From Nanobdellota archaeon (GTDB lineage Archaea > Nanobdellota > Nanobdellia > Woesearchaeales > GW2011-AR9): 34,317 nucleotides of DNA. The notes under the pieces were generated by a model that saw only the letters and a list, made by a program, of their open reading frames with translations, was not told where the DNA came from and did no database searches. The position numbers were made by a program, and so were the translations under genes. The stretch covers positions 1 through 34,317 of the forward strand of contig JAHJDQ010000122.1 of assembly GCA_018812355.1 (NCBI GenBank). The letters run 5' to 3'. This document shows positions 8,029 through 15,233 of the stretch, piece by piece (the stretch's first letter is position 1; each line of letters opens with the position of its first letter).

Positions 8029-9592
8029 TCTTAAGCCTCTTCACAATTTCTGCTGGAGTAAATGGCCGACCATCATACTTTAAAATTAAATTTTTATTTT
8101 TTATCTGATAAACTAAATTAGTCGTAATTAATCTTGCTAATTGTCCAGAACTATTATTCTCTAAACAATACACTGTATCTGCTTTCTTAAAATAATTGCT
8201 AACTTCTATTGGAAACGGCTCAAGACATTTTAAATGTAAATAACTAAACCCTTTTAAATCCTTTAAAGCGTCTAAGATCGCCCCTTTAGTAGAGCCAAAG
8301 CTGACGATTAATTTTTTCCCTTTCCCATAAACTTGGTAAGTAGTAAGTTTCTTTACTTCTCTTACCAATTCATCTCTTTTTTTATTTCTTTTATCTACAT
8401 TTTGCTTTATCTGAACAGCATCTTCAGTCGTATTCCAGAACTGATCATGCTCATAACCACTCCTCTTAAAGATTCCTCTCCCGGCAAATTCTTTTCTTAG
8501 TGGAATTTTTAAATTTACTTTATCCAACTGAGTAGTATAAGCTGATTCAGCCAGATGTTTATCAGTTAATATAATTACCACTATTCCAAATTTTTCCGCT
8601 AAGTAAAACGCTTCCCTTGTTTGTTGATACACTTCAGCAGAATCTCCTGGAGAAAAAACTACCCGCGAAAAATCACCATGTCCAGCATAAAGAGCAATAT
8701 TAAGATCAGACTGGGCAGTATAAGTTGGAACTCCCGTTCCCGGACCAGTTCTTTGCGCTAAATGAATCACTAAAGGCAATTCCGTTATTCCTTGTAAACT
8801 AATTCCCTCCGACATTAAATCAAATCCCCCACTAGAGGTTCCCGTCATTACTCGTCTGCCAGAAAAACTAGCCCCTAACGCTGCATTGATCACGGCAATT
8901 TCATTTTCTAATGAAATCACTATCAATTTATTGTTCTTCATCTTTTGTTCTTGAGCTAATAACGTTAACACAGTAGTAGAAGGCGTCATTGGATAACCAA
9001 AATACATTTCAAGTCCTGCATCGATCGCTCCCCTCATAATTGCCTCTGAACCAGATAACAACATTTTCTTACCAGAAATCTGAGGAAGTTTAACCTGTAA
9101 ATTATAATCAAGAGAATAAAAATAATCAAAGGCTTCTTGATCTAAAGCATACAAACTTTTCTGACCAAACCTCTCTTTAAGTTCTAACTGAATCTCTTTT
9201 TTATCTAACCCAAGAACCTTACTTAAAAAGCCGACAAAGGCAATATTTTCTACTCTCTTAAACTTAGTAGTATCTAGAAACACACTTTTTTTTAAGCCTT
9301 TAAGTTTATCGGTAGCTGTAATTATTAACCCTTTTTTCTTTAATTGACTTTTATGCTGCTGATAAGTAGTTTCGTCTAAAGCAATCAAGAAATCTATCTC
9401 TTCATCATAGCTAGCTATTTCTTGATCAGAAAAACAGATCACATCAAAATTATGTCCTCCCCTAATTAAACTTTGATAATCCCGGTAATGAAAAACAAAA
9501 AAACCTTTCTTAACTAAAACTGCTGCCAAAATTTGACTAATCTGATTAATTCCTTGTCCCGCTTTCCCACCAATTAAAATGTTTAACCGCAT
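8021..9592 (-). CDS. 2-oxoacid:ferredoxin oxidoreductase, fused gamma-alpha subunit
   Basis: A 523-residue fused subunit. The N-terminal about 170 residues are the gamma domain (GGKAGQGINQISQILAAVL, an NAD-like fold that binds CoA), and the rest is the alpha (pyrimidine-binding) domain beginning at GSEAIMRGAIDAGLEMYFGYPMTPST, followed by the TSSGGFDLMSEGI and TGPGTGVPT segments. This gamma-alpha fusion with a separate short beta subunit is the standard arrangement of the OAFO-type enzymes of archaea. One base separates it from the SDR gene stop upstream (TAA-G-ATG), and its own stop overlaps the beta subunit. Confidence 0.94.
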   Translation of the reverse strand: MRLNILIGGKAGQGINQISQILAAVLVKKGFFVFHYRDYQSLIRGGHNFDVICFSDQEIASYDEEIDFLIALDETTYQQHKSQLKKKGLIITATDKLKGLKKSVFLDTTKFKRVENIAFVGFLSKVLGLDKKEIQLELKERFGQKSLYALDQEAFDYFYSLDYNLQVKLPQISGKKMLLSGSEAIMRGAIDAGLEMYFGYPMTPSTTVLTLLAQEQKMKNNKLIVISLENEIAVINAALGASFSGRRVMTGTSSGGFDLMSEGISLQGITELPLVIHLAQRTGPGTGVPTYTAQSDLNIALYAGHGDFSRVVFSPGDSAEVYQQTREAFYLAEKFGIVVIILTDKHLAESAYTTQLDKVNLKIPLRKEFAGRGIFKRSGYEHDQFWNTTEDAVQIKQNVDKRNKKRDELVREVKKLTTYQVYGKGKKLIVSFGSTKGAILDALKDLKGFSYLHLKCLEPFPIEVSNYFKKADTVYCLENNSSGQLARLITTNLVYQIKNKNLILKYDGRPFTPAEIVKRLKNV

Positions 9593-9593
9593 C

Positions 9594-10334
9594 TTAACGT
9601 GCTAACCATCCCCCATCAACCACTAAAGTATGGCCAGTAACAAAATCAGAATCTGAAGAGGCAAGATAAACAACAGCCCGAGCAATATCTTTCGGCTCAC
9701 CTACTCTACCAATAGGAGTTTGCGCCAGTAAAGTCTTTCTCTGTTTGGGATCTTTTAACATTCCCGCCGTCATTGGTGTCCTAATTATTCCGGGAGCAAT
9801 CGCATTAACATTAATTCCTAACGGAGATAATTCTAAAGCTAATTCTTTTGTCATCGCAATTATGCCTCCTTTAGAAGCACAATAATCAGCAATGTTATCA
9901 AAACCAACAAATCCAGCAATTGAAGCAAGACTAATAATCTTACCTTTCTTTCTTTTAATCATATGTTCAGCAACTGCTTTGATACAAAGAAATACTCCTT
10001 TAAGATTAATGTCCAGAGTAAAATCCCAATCTGCTTCAGTTTTCTTTAAGATCGGACCAAAACGAACCACTCCCGCATTGTTAACAAGAATATCAATTTT
10101 TTTAAATTTTTTCAAAGTTTCTTTAACTAAATTATCAACTTCATCTTTTTTAGAAACGTCACATTGTATTGCTAAAGTTTTTGTTTTAAGTTTATGACAA
10201 GCTTTCTGACATTCTTTTAAATTTGGACTACAAATAACTACATTTGCTCCTTCCTTCGCCAACTCTTGAGCGATTCCAAACCCGATTCCTCTCTCTCCAC
10301 CAGTAACAATGGCCACTTTATTTTTAAGTTTCAT
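9594..10334 (-). CDS. Short-chain dehydrogenase/reductase (FabG-like)
   Basis: A 246-residue SDR, an NAD(P)-dependent oxidoreductase of keto/hydroxy substrates. The nucleotide motif TGGERGIG (11-18), NNAG (85-88), catalytic Ser138, YCASK (Tyr151, Lys155) and APGIIRTPM are all present, so it should be active. I use the ATG at 10334 because GAGGTG sits 6 bases before it; a GTG at 10343 overlaps that ribosome-binding site. It is sandwiched between the acyl-CoA synthetase and the oxoacid oxidoreductase, suggesting a 3-ketoacyl or similar substrate, but substrate specificity is not readable. Confidence 0.9.
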   Translation of the reverse strand: MKLKNKVAIVTGGERGIGFGIAQELAKEGANVVICSPNLKECQKACHKLKTKTLAIQCDVSKKDEVDNLVKETLKKFKKIDILVNNAGVVRFGPILKKTEADWDFTLDINLKGVFLCIKAVAEHMIKRKKGKIISLASIAGFVGFDNIADYCASKGGIIAMTKELALELSPLGINVNAIAPGIIRTPMTAGMLKDPKQRKTLLAQTPIGRVGEPKDIARAVVYLASSDSDFVTGHTLVVDGGWLAR

Positions 10335-10383
10335 TATAATCACCTCTTTTTATAATTAATAATCTTATGATAATCATCAATTA

Positions 10384-12081
10384 TTATTCTTTTTCTAAAG
10401 TGGAAGTATCCCCCATAGTTAAACCTAACTCTTGCGCTTTTAAAAACCTACGCACAATTTTTCCGCTTCGTGTTTTCGGCAAATCTTTTCTTATTTCAAT
10501 CTCTTTAGGATACGCATGCCCCGCTAATCTTTTCTTGACAAATTTTTTAATTTCTTCCGTAAAATTTTTACTAGGTTTATAATCTTTAGCTAACACCACA
10601 AACGCTTTAATAATCTCACCAAGCAAAGCATCTGGTTTACCGATAACTGCCGCTTCCGCAATTCCTGGATGTTCAATTAAAGCCGACTCCACTTCAAACG
10701 GACCAACTCTCTCTCCCCTCGTTTTAATAATATCATCTGCTCTGCCAATAAACCAAAAATAACCCTCTTGATCTTGTAACGCTTTATCCCCTGAATAGTA
10801 CCAACCTTTTTTAAAATAACTTTTATACTTTTTTTCATTTCTCCAAATCTCTTTCATCATTGAAGGCCAGCCCGGTTTTAAAACCAAATCTCCGGCATGA
10901 TTAAGCACTTCCTTGCCCTTATCATTAAGAACCGCCGCTTTAACACCTAAGAAAGGTTTTCCCATTGAACCTACTTTCATTTTCAAAGTAGGTTGATTGG
11001 CAATACAAATCGCTCCCGTCTCTGTCTGCCACCAAGTATCATGAAAACTTAAACCAAACGCCTTTCTTCCCCATCTAATTGCTTCTGGATTCAGCGGTTC
11101 TCCGACAGAACACAAATAACGTAACGATTTTAAATTATATTTTTTTGGCAATTTAACTCCCGAACGCATTAACATTCTAATTGCTGTCGGAGCAGTATAC
11201 CAAACTTTAACTTTATACTTTTTAATCAACGAATACCATTTATCTGGAGAAAATTTCCCTTCGTAAACTAAAGAAGAAACCCCATTAGACCAATTACCTA
11301 AAATTCCGTAAGCAATTCCCGTAACCCATCCCGGATCAGCGGTACACCAATAAATATCATTTTCTTTTAAATCCAATACCTTTTTTGCAGTTAAGTGTTG
11401 TTGCAAAATTGCTCCATGTTTATGAATTACTCCTTTCGGTTTTCCAGTTGTGCCAGAAGTATACAGCATAAACGCCGGATCTTCTGGTTTCATTGGTTTA
11501 ACTTTAAATTCATCTGATGCTTTAGCCATTTCTTTTGAATAACTGATTTCATTTTTCTTAACTTTAATTTTATCAATTAGAATAATTTTTTTGAGTTTAG
11601 GTAAGTTCTTTTTGACTTTGTCTACTCTCCCTACTAATTCAGAACTAGTAATTAAATATTTTGCGCCACTATTTTTTAATCTATCTTCTAAAGCAGCATA
11701 ACCAAAAGCTTGAAATAATGTCCCGGCAATTGCCCCTGTTTTTAATATTCCTAAGAAAGAGATGTATGTCTCAGGAACTTTTGGTAGAAAAATAAACACA
11801 CGTTCTCCTTTTTTAATTTGTAATTTTTTAAGAACATTAGCAAATTTGTTTGACAACTTTTCTAATTCAGAAAACGTTAAAGTTTTTGCTTTTCCTCGAT
11901 CATTCTCCCAATATAAAGCTGGTTTGTTAGCGTGATCAGATAAAGCATGTCTTGTTACAGCATTATAGGCAGCATTAATCTTCTCTCCTTTAAACCAGGC
12001 CAACTCATCATGATGAGTTTTCCAATTGAATTTTTTAGAAACTTTCGCACGAGTTCTATCTTTTCTTTTCAACTTTTTCAT
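10384..12081 (-). CDS. AMP-forming acyl/acetyl-CoA synthetase (AcsA-like)
   Basis: A 565-residue ANL-family ligase that activates a carboxylate with ATP to acyl-AMP and then acyl-CoA. Motifs in order: YTSGTTGKPKGVIH (P-loop), WWQTETG (adenylate binding), SGDKALQDQEGYFWFIGRADDIIKTRGERVGPFEVE (hinge and A8 region, in separate pieces) and PKTRSGKIVRR with the catalytic lysine. The length and the QTETG motif fit AcsA-type acetyl- or short-chain acyl-CoA synthetases. The N-terminal 20 residues are unusually basic. AGAGGT precedes the ATG at 12081. It lies 49 bases upstream of the SDR gene in the same direction. Confidence 0.9.
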   Translation of the reverse strand: MKKLKRKDRTRAKVSKKFNWKTHHDELAWFKGEKINAAYNAVTRHALSDHANKPALYWENDRGKAKTLTFSELEKLSNKFANVLKKLQIKKGERVFIFLPKVPETYISFLGILKTGAIAGTLFQAFGYAALEDRLKNSGAKYLITSSELVGRVDKVKKNLPKLKKIILIDKIKVKKNEISYSKEMAKASDEFKVKPMKPEDPAFMLYTSGTTGKPKGVIHKHGAILQQHLTAKKVLDLKENDIYWCTADPGWVTGIAYGILGNWSNGVSSLVYEGKFSPDKWYSLIKKYKVKVWYTAPTAIRMLMRSGVKLPKKYNLKSLRYLCSVGEPLNPEAIRWGRKAFGLSFHDTWWQTETGAICIANQPTLKMKVGSMGKPFLGVKAAVLNDKGKEVLNHAGDLVLKPGWPSMMKEIWRNEKKYKSYFKKGWYYSGDKALQDQEGYFWFIGRADDIIKTRGERVGPFEVESALIEHPGIAEAAVIGKPDALLGEIIKAFVVLAKDYKPSKNFTEEIKKFVKKRLAGHAYPKEIEIRKDLPKTRSGKIVRRFLKAQELGLTMGDTSTLEKE

Positions 12082-12199
12082 TCAATAACCTCTTTTTTAC
12101 ATTAGGCACAACTATAATCATTCTAATATTACATCTAAAATAAATTTAACATATTTAAACATTACTAAAAAGAGAAATGGTGTAAAGAAATTGAACGTC

Positions 12200-12215
12200 A
12201 AAAAAAAAAGAAAAA
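12200..12215 (-). terminator. T-rich terminator after radA
   Basis: Read leftward, the radA stop is followed within about 10 bases by TTTTTCTTTTTTTTTT, the oligo-T signal that ends archaeal transcription. The rest of the 141-base gap (12082-12222) contains only AT-rich promoter-like sequence for the acyl-CoA synthetase. Confidence 0.6.
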
Positions 12216-12222
12216 TTAAAAA

Positions 12223-13185
12223 TTAATTAACATCCTTTAATCCAGTCTCCTCCACATGGAAACATACTTCTCCATCAGCGAGATTAGGCGCATCAATTAA
12301 CTTTGCTACTCTCGAACCTTTCTTCCCTTTACGAAGATAAATCCTAAATGTAGAAGCATGCGCAACAATATGGCCGCCGACAGATTTAGTGGGATCGCCA
12401 AAAAACTGTGCCGGATCAGCTTGCACTTGATTAGTAACGTAAACACAAATGTTATGTGTACAAGCTACTTTTGCCAAAGTGTGCATGTGCCGGTTTAATT
12501 TTTGCTGTCTCTCCGCTAAAGTTCCCCGACCAATATACTCGGCCCGAAAATGAGACGTTAAGGAATCAACTACTAACAATTTAACTTTCTTGCCTTCACT
12601 AATTAACGATTCGACTTTCTCTGCCAATAACATCTGGTGGTCAGAATTAAAAGCACGCGCCACCATAATCCTATTCAAAGCATCCTCTGGACAGATTCCC
12701 ACTCCTTCAGCCAATTGTTTAATCCTTTCTGGCCGAAAAGTATTCTCCGTATCGAGGTAAACCGCAACCGCATCTGGATCTGTTGATAACAAATTAACAC
12801 AAAGAATATGACCTACTTGCGTTTTTCCACTACCAAATTCACCGAAACACTCTGTAATAGCACTAGTTTCAAAACCGCCGCCCATCATCAGATTAAAAGC
12901 GTCACTACCAGTGCTAATTTTACAGACTAATTCTCTTTTCTTCAACACATCTGTACCAGTTTCAAAACCCATTTTCATACTTTCGCGAGCTGCATTAATC
13001 ATCTTACGAGCAACTGCATCCGAAACACCTGTAGTCTCTACTAACTCACCGATAGTTGCAACTGCAACTGCCATTAAATCTCGATAACCAGCAGATTCTA
13101 ATTTCTCCGCAGTTGCTGCACCTACTCCCGGTAAATCTTTAACGCCCGACTGTCTTATTTTTACTTCCATTATTTGTTCTTCCAT
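12223..13185 (-). CDS. radA: DNA repair and recombination protein RadA
   Basis: A 320-residue archaeal RecA/Rad51 recombinase that forms filaments on single-stranded DNA and catalyses strand exchange. The N-terminal helix-hairpin-helix domain (about 10-70, DLPGVGAATAEKLESAGYRD) precedes the ATPase core with Walker A GEFGSGKT (115-122), Walker B LLVVD (203-207) and the loop SVGGHIVAHAS. No intein interrupts it, unlike many archaeal radA genes. The ATG at 13185 follows GAGGT with 7-base spacing and lies 19 bases after the stop of a small conserved-looking gene, so the pair is probably co-transcribed. Confidence 0.97.
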   Translation of the reverse strand: MEEQIMEVKIRQSGVKDLPGVGAATAEKLESAGYRDLMAVAVATIGELVETTGVSDAVARKMINAARESMKMGFETGTDVLKKRELVCKISTGSDAFNLMMGGGFETSAITECFGEFGSGKTQVGHILCVNLLSTDPDAVAVYLDTENTFRPERIKQLAEGVGICPEDALNRIMVARAFNSDHQMLLAEKVESLISEGKKVKLLVVDSLTSHFRAEYIGRGTLAERQQKLNRHMHTLAKVACTHNICVYVTNQVQADPAQFFGDPTKSVGGHIVAHASTFRIYLRKGKKGSRVAKLIDAPNLADGEVCFHVEETGLKDVN

Positions 13186-13204
13186 TTTAATTACCTCTTA
13201 AATT

Positions 13205-13501
13205 TTATGCACTAGCAAATAATTCCTGTTCTTTAAAGACAAGAAATTCGTACGCTTTTTGTAAGACAACATTAGCTTTCGGCAAATCATTGATTCTTAA
13301 AGAATTAGTTGACTGCCATTGCCCTTCTTTGTTGGTATAACTTCTTTCAATGGCGATTGTTCGATACTCTGTTTCTTCTCCATTCGCAGTGTGACCTTTG
13401 TTAAGCCAAACCGTAGCAGAAATTGCTCCTGCTCTAAACTTTTTTTCAGGCAAATTACCTGAACCATTTTGTGTAGCTCTCGCTACTTTATTTTTTTCCA
13501 T
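13205..13501 (-). CDS. Small hypothetical protein co-transcribed with radA
   Basis: A 98-residue protein I do not recognise. It is beta-rich in the middle (AISATVWLNKG, EYRTIAIERSYT, WQSTNSLRINDL) and ends in a helix (PKANVVLQKAYEFLVFKEQEL). The strand pattern and charged/aromatic surface would suit a small nucleic-acid-binding fold, which is only a guess from its position in front of radA. The ATG at 13501 is chosen because AAGAGGT lies 8 bases upstream; longer in-frame starts would begin inside the leader. Upstream lies an about 80-base leader with two potential hairpins. Confidence 0.7.
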   Translation of the reverse strand: MEKNKVARATQNGSGNLPEKKFRAGAISATVWLNKGHTANGEETEYRTIAIERSYTNKEGQWQSTNSLRINDLPKANVVLQKAYEFLVFKEQELFASA

Positions 13502-13603
13502 TTTTCTATACCTCTTGCTTTCGCGTTTTATTTCACCCACCAACAATTTTGCTGGCAGTGAGGTTACCCAATTTTCTGGGACAATAACTTCAGAACAAAA
13601 CTG

Positions 13604-13613
13604 GTTTATAAAC
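13604..13613 (-). promoter_or_regulatory. Palindromic TATA box upstream of the radA operon
   Basis: GTTTATAAAC is the best TATA match in the 147-base gap 13547-13693. Used leftward it would give an mRNA leader of about 80 bases before the ATG at 13501, long for this window where many genes are leaderless. Its symmetry leaves direction ambiguous. Confidence 0.45.
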
Positions 13614-13693
13614 TCTATCCGAGGTTGTCCAGTGGGTGAGTGGCTTTTTTTTTACGTTCAAATAAACTTAGAATAAGTGTGGGGAGTGGCTCT

Positions 13694-13987
13694 CTAAAGC
13701 TTCTGTTTCCCAGTAACTGTAAGCACATCTTTCTCTTTCTTCAACCTAACTTCAGTTAAATCATTAATCACAATATCATTCCCCATCAAATAAAAGGAAA
13801 TATTACGCAATTCCCAAAATCTAACCTTCTCCACTTCTTTAATATCCAACACTTCAAATGGTGCTCGACCTTTAAGATGAGGATTATTTTCTTGAAATAA
13901 ACCAATAAACGCAGTCCACAATCCTTCTTTATCCTTTCCAGGCTTACGACTAATTATAATACTCTTAGCTTGAAAAGTTTTATCCAT
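13694..13987 (-). CDS. Hypothetical 97-residue protein, last gene of membrane operon
   Basis: A 97-residue soluble protein of unknown function, beta-rich with alternating hydrophobic residues (KSIIISRK, WTAFIGLF, APFEVLDI, VRFWELRNISFYL, DIVINDLTEVRL). No motif is recognised. It ends the operon that starts with the site-2-protease-like membrane protein: its ATG follows 3 bases after the stop of the 114-residue membrane protein. A structural or regulatory companion of the two membrane proteins is a reasonable but unsupported inference. Confidence 0.65.
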   Translation of the reverse strand: MDKTFQAKSIIISRKPGKDKEGLWTAFIGLFQENNPHLKGRAPFEVLDIKEVEKVRFWELRNISFYLMGNDIVINDLTEVRLKKEKDVLTVTGKQKL

Positions 13988-13990
13988 AAA

Positions 13991-14335
13991 TTACTTGACG
14001 AAGCTCTTACTTTTAAATCTTACTAAAATTTTTTTCAGATGTAAATAGTAAGAAATTCCAAAACCGATTCCAAAGAAAATAAACGCTAATACTCTTGAAG
14101 TCCAAATACTCCCAATCAGATAACCTAAAAGAAACCCAATAATAATCAAAATGAATGGAAAAATAGGTTCTTTCTGATACTTAAAATAATAAATCCTTCC
14201 AGCAACTGCTCCACCGAATAAAACACAAAGGTAACTTAAAACAGCATTATTTAACAACACGGAAAGAATAAAACCAACTACTAAAAACACTAAAAAAAGT
14301 TCTTCCATCCACCTTTCTTCAACTTTTAAATTCAT
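13991..14335 (-). CDS. Hypothetical four-helix membrane protein
   Basis: A 114-residue integral membrane protein with about four hydrophobic segments: ELFLVFLVVGFILSVLL, VLSYLCVLFGGAVAGRI, FPFILIIIGFLLGYLIG and RVLAFIFFGIGFGISYYL, and a basic C-terminus (KKILVRFKSKSF). The ATG abuts the stop of the upstream gene (TAAATG), so translation is probably coupled. I do not recognise the family. Its position between a protease-like membrane protein and a small soluble protein suggests a three-part membrane complex. Confidence 0.7.
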   Translation of the reverse strand: MNLKVEERWMEELFLVFLVVGFILSVLLNNAVLSYLCVLFGGAVAGRIYYFKYQKEPIFPFILIIIGFLLGYLIGSIWTSRVLAFIFFGIGFGISYYLHLKKILVRFKSKSFVK

Positions 14336-15073
14336 TTATTTCTCCGAACCAATTAACAGTTTAGTCACTCCTGCTCCTCCACTTAAAATAATCGCTAAAA
14401 TTAACCCTATTTTTGTTCCCGTTAACAATAATACTGCTCCTAACAACACTGTAAATATAGCAATCACATACGTTACACGCGAACCAAAAAAAATGTTTAA
14501 TCCATCTAATTGTGGTAAAGGTATTAAAGCACAAACCGCCATAATAATATTAAAAATCAACCCTTTTGAGAAAAAATAACTTTGCGGAAAGATATAAGCA
14601 CCTACCGCAAAAACAATCGCTAAAATCATACTTCCTAAAATTCCCCATAAAGCGATCAACCCATTTTGACCATAAGAAAATCCATAACGAAACTCTCCCA
14701 ATCTTTGCCTAACCATAAACGAAGCAACAATTCCACCAATAAAAATTAATGGCACCCTTCCTAAAGTAACAAAGCCGACAATTAACATAATCACTAATCC
14801 TGCCCACCAAATTTTAAACTCAGCTTTATAACCTTCTGTTAAAGCATAAATTTTCTGACAAGCAATTCTAAAATAAAATGAAACTGCCGCAATAATGAAG
14901 ACTAAAAATAAATTTTTTACCCCAACTACTAAATCAAAAGTCTCACCGCCCCAATCACGGAAGGAAAAAATAAACCCAGCAATCAAAATTCCCACAATTA
15001 ATCCAGAATGTTCCTGCCAGCTAAACCTAAAGTGTTCTTTCATCCGCGCTTGCAGCTCTTTTAGATTAACCAT
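14336..15073 (-). CDS. Site-2-protease-like (M50 fold) membrane protein lacking the zinc motif
   Basis: A 245-residue polytopic membrane protein whose layout follows M50 intramembrane metalloproteases: hydrophobic N-terminal helices, a segment FYFRIACQKIYALTEGYKAE that aligns by pattern with the HExxH helix and the Y-G-x-x-x-E/V-W that follows it, and a later LIPLPQLDGLNIFFG that matches the NxxPxxxLDG motif. The catalytic HExxH is replaced by RIACQ, so peptidase activity is not expected. The LDG aspartate is retained. It starts at an ATG about 30 bases from a TATA box (15099-15107). A rhomboid-like or unrelated membrane fold is less likely given the LPQLDG segment. Confidence 0.65.
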   Translation of the reverse strand: MVNLKELQARMKEHFRFSWQEHSGLIVGILIAGFIFSFRDWGGETFDLVVGVKNLFLVFIIAAVSFYFRIACQKIYALTEGYKAEFKIWWAGLVIMLIVGFVTLGRVPLIFIGGIVASFMVRQRLGEFRYGFSYGQNGLIALWGILGSMILAIVFAVGAYIFPQSYFFSKGLIFNIIMAVCALIPLPQLDGLNIFFGSRVTYVIAIFTVLLGAVLLLTGTKIGLILAIILSGGAGVTKLLIGSEK

Positions 15074-15098
15074 CTTTACCTAAATTAAATAATAGAAC

Positions 15099-15107
15099 TA
15101 TATAAAA
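15099..15107 (-). promoter_or_regulatory. TATA box for the membrane-protein operon
   Basis: TTTTATATA read leftward is centred about 30 bases before the ATG at 15073. It is nearly symmetrical, so rightward firing into the palindrome at 15135-15208 cannot be excluded. Confidence 0.5.
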
Positions 15108-15134
15108 ATTACCTATTTCTACAAAATTAAATGT

Positions 15135-15208
15135 AAGAGCACTACCGCCAGAGGAGGCACATGAGTGAACGAAAGTGAGCTCATAATCGTGCCGTGCGTA
15201 GTGCTCTT
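15135..15208. repeat. 74-base nested imperfect palindrome, possible structured RNA
   Basis: The ends AAGAGCACTAC (15135-15145) and GTAGTGCTCTT (15198-15208) are perfect inverted repeats of 11 bases. Inside, GGCAC-ATGAG (15156-15165) pairs with CTCAT (15180-15184) and GTGCC (15189-15193), with AATC bulged. On the + strand the apex reads GA-AC-GAAA-GT-GA, a GNRA tetraloop closed by two pairs and then tandem G.A pairs. It sits between the T-run behind the methyltransferase gene and the promoter of the membrane operon. It could be a small RNA, a folded intergenic repeat or part of a terminator. Confidence 0.6.
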
Positions 15209-15211
15209 GTT

Positions 15212-15224
15212 AAAACAAAAAAAA
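15212..15224 (-). terminator. T-run after the THUMP methyltransferase gene
   Basis: Leftward from the TAG stop at 15234 the strand reads TTTTTTTTGTTTTA, an archaeal oligo-T terminator, followed directly by the palindrome at 15135-15208. Confidence 0.55.
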
Positions 15225-15233
15225 TGAACTAAA

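Noticed and set aside
15135..15208. H/ACA guide RNA or K-turn element
   Set aside because: On the minus strand ACA does follow the closing stem directly, but no K-turn and no clear pseudouridylation pocket is found. On the + strand the G.A pairs lack the 3-base bulge of a K-turn. Kept only as an undefined structured element.
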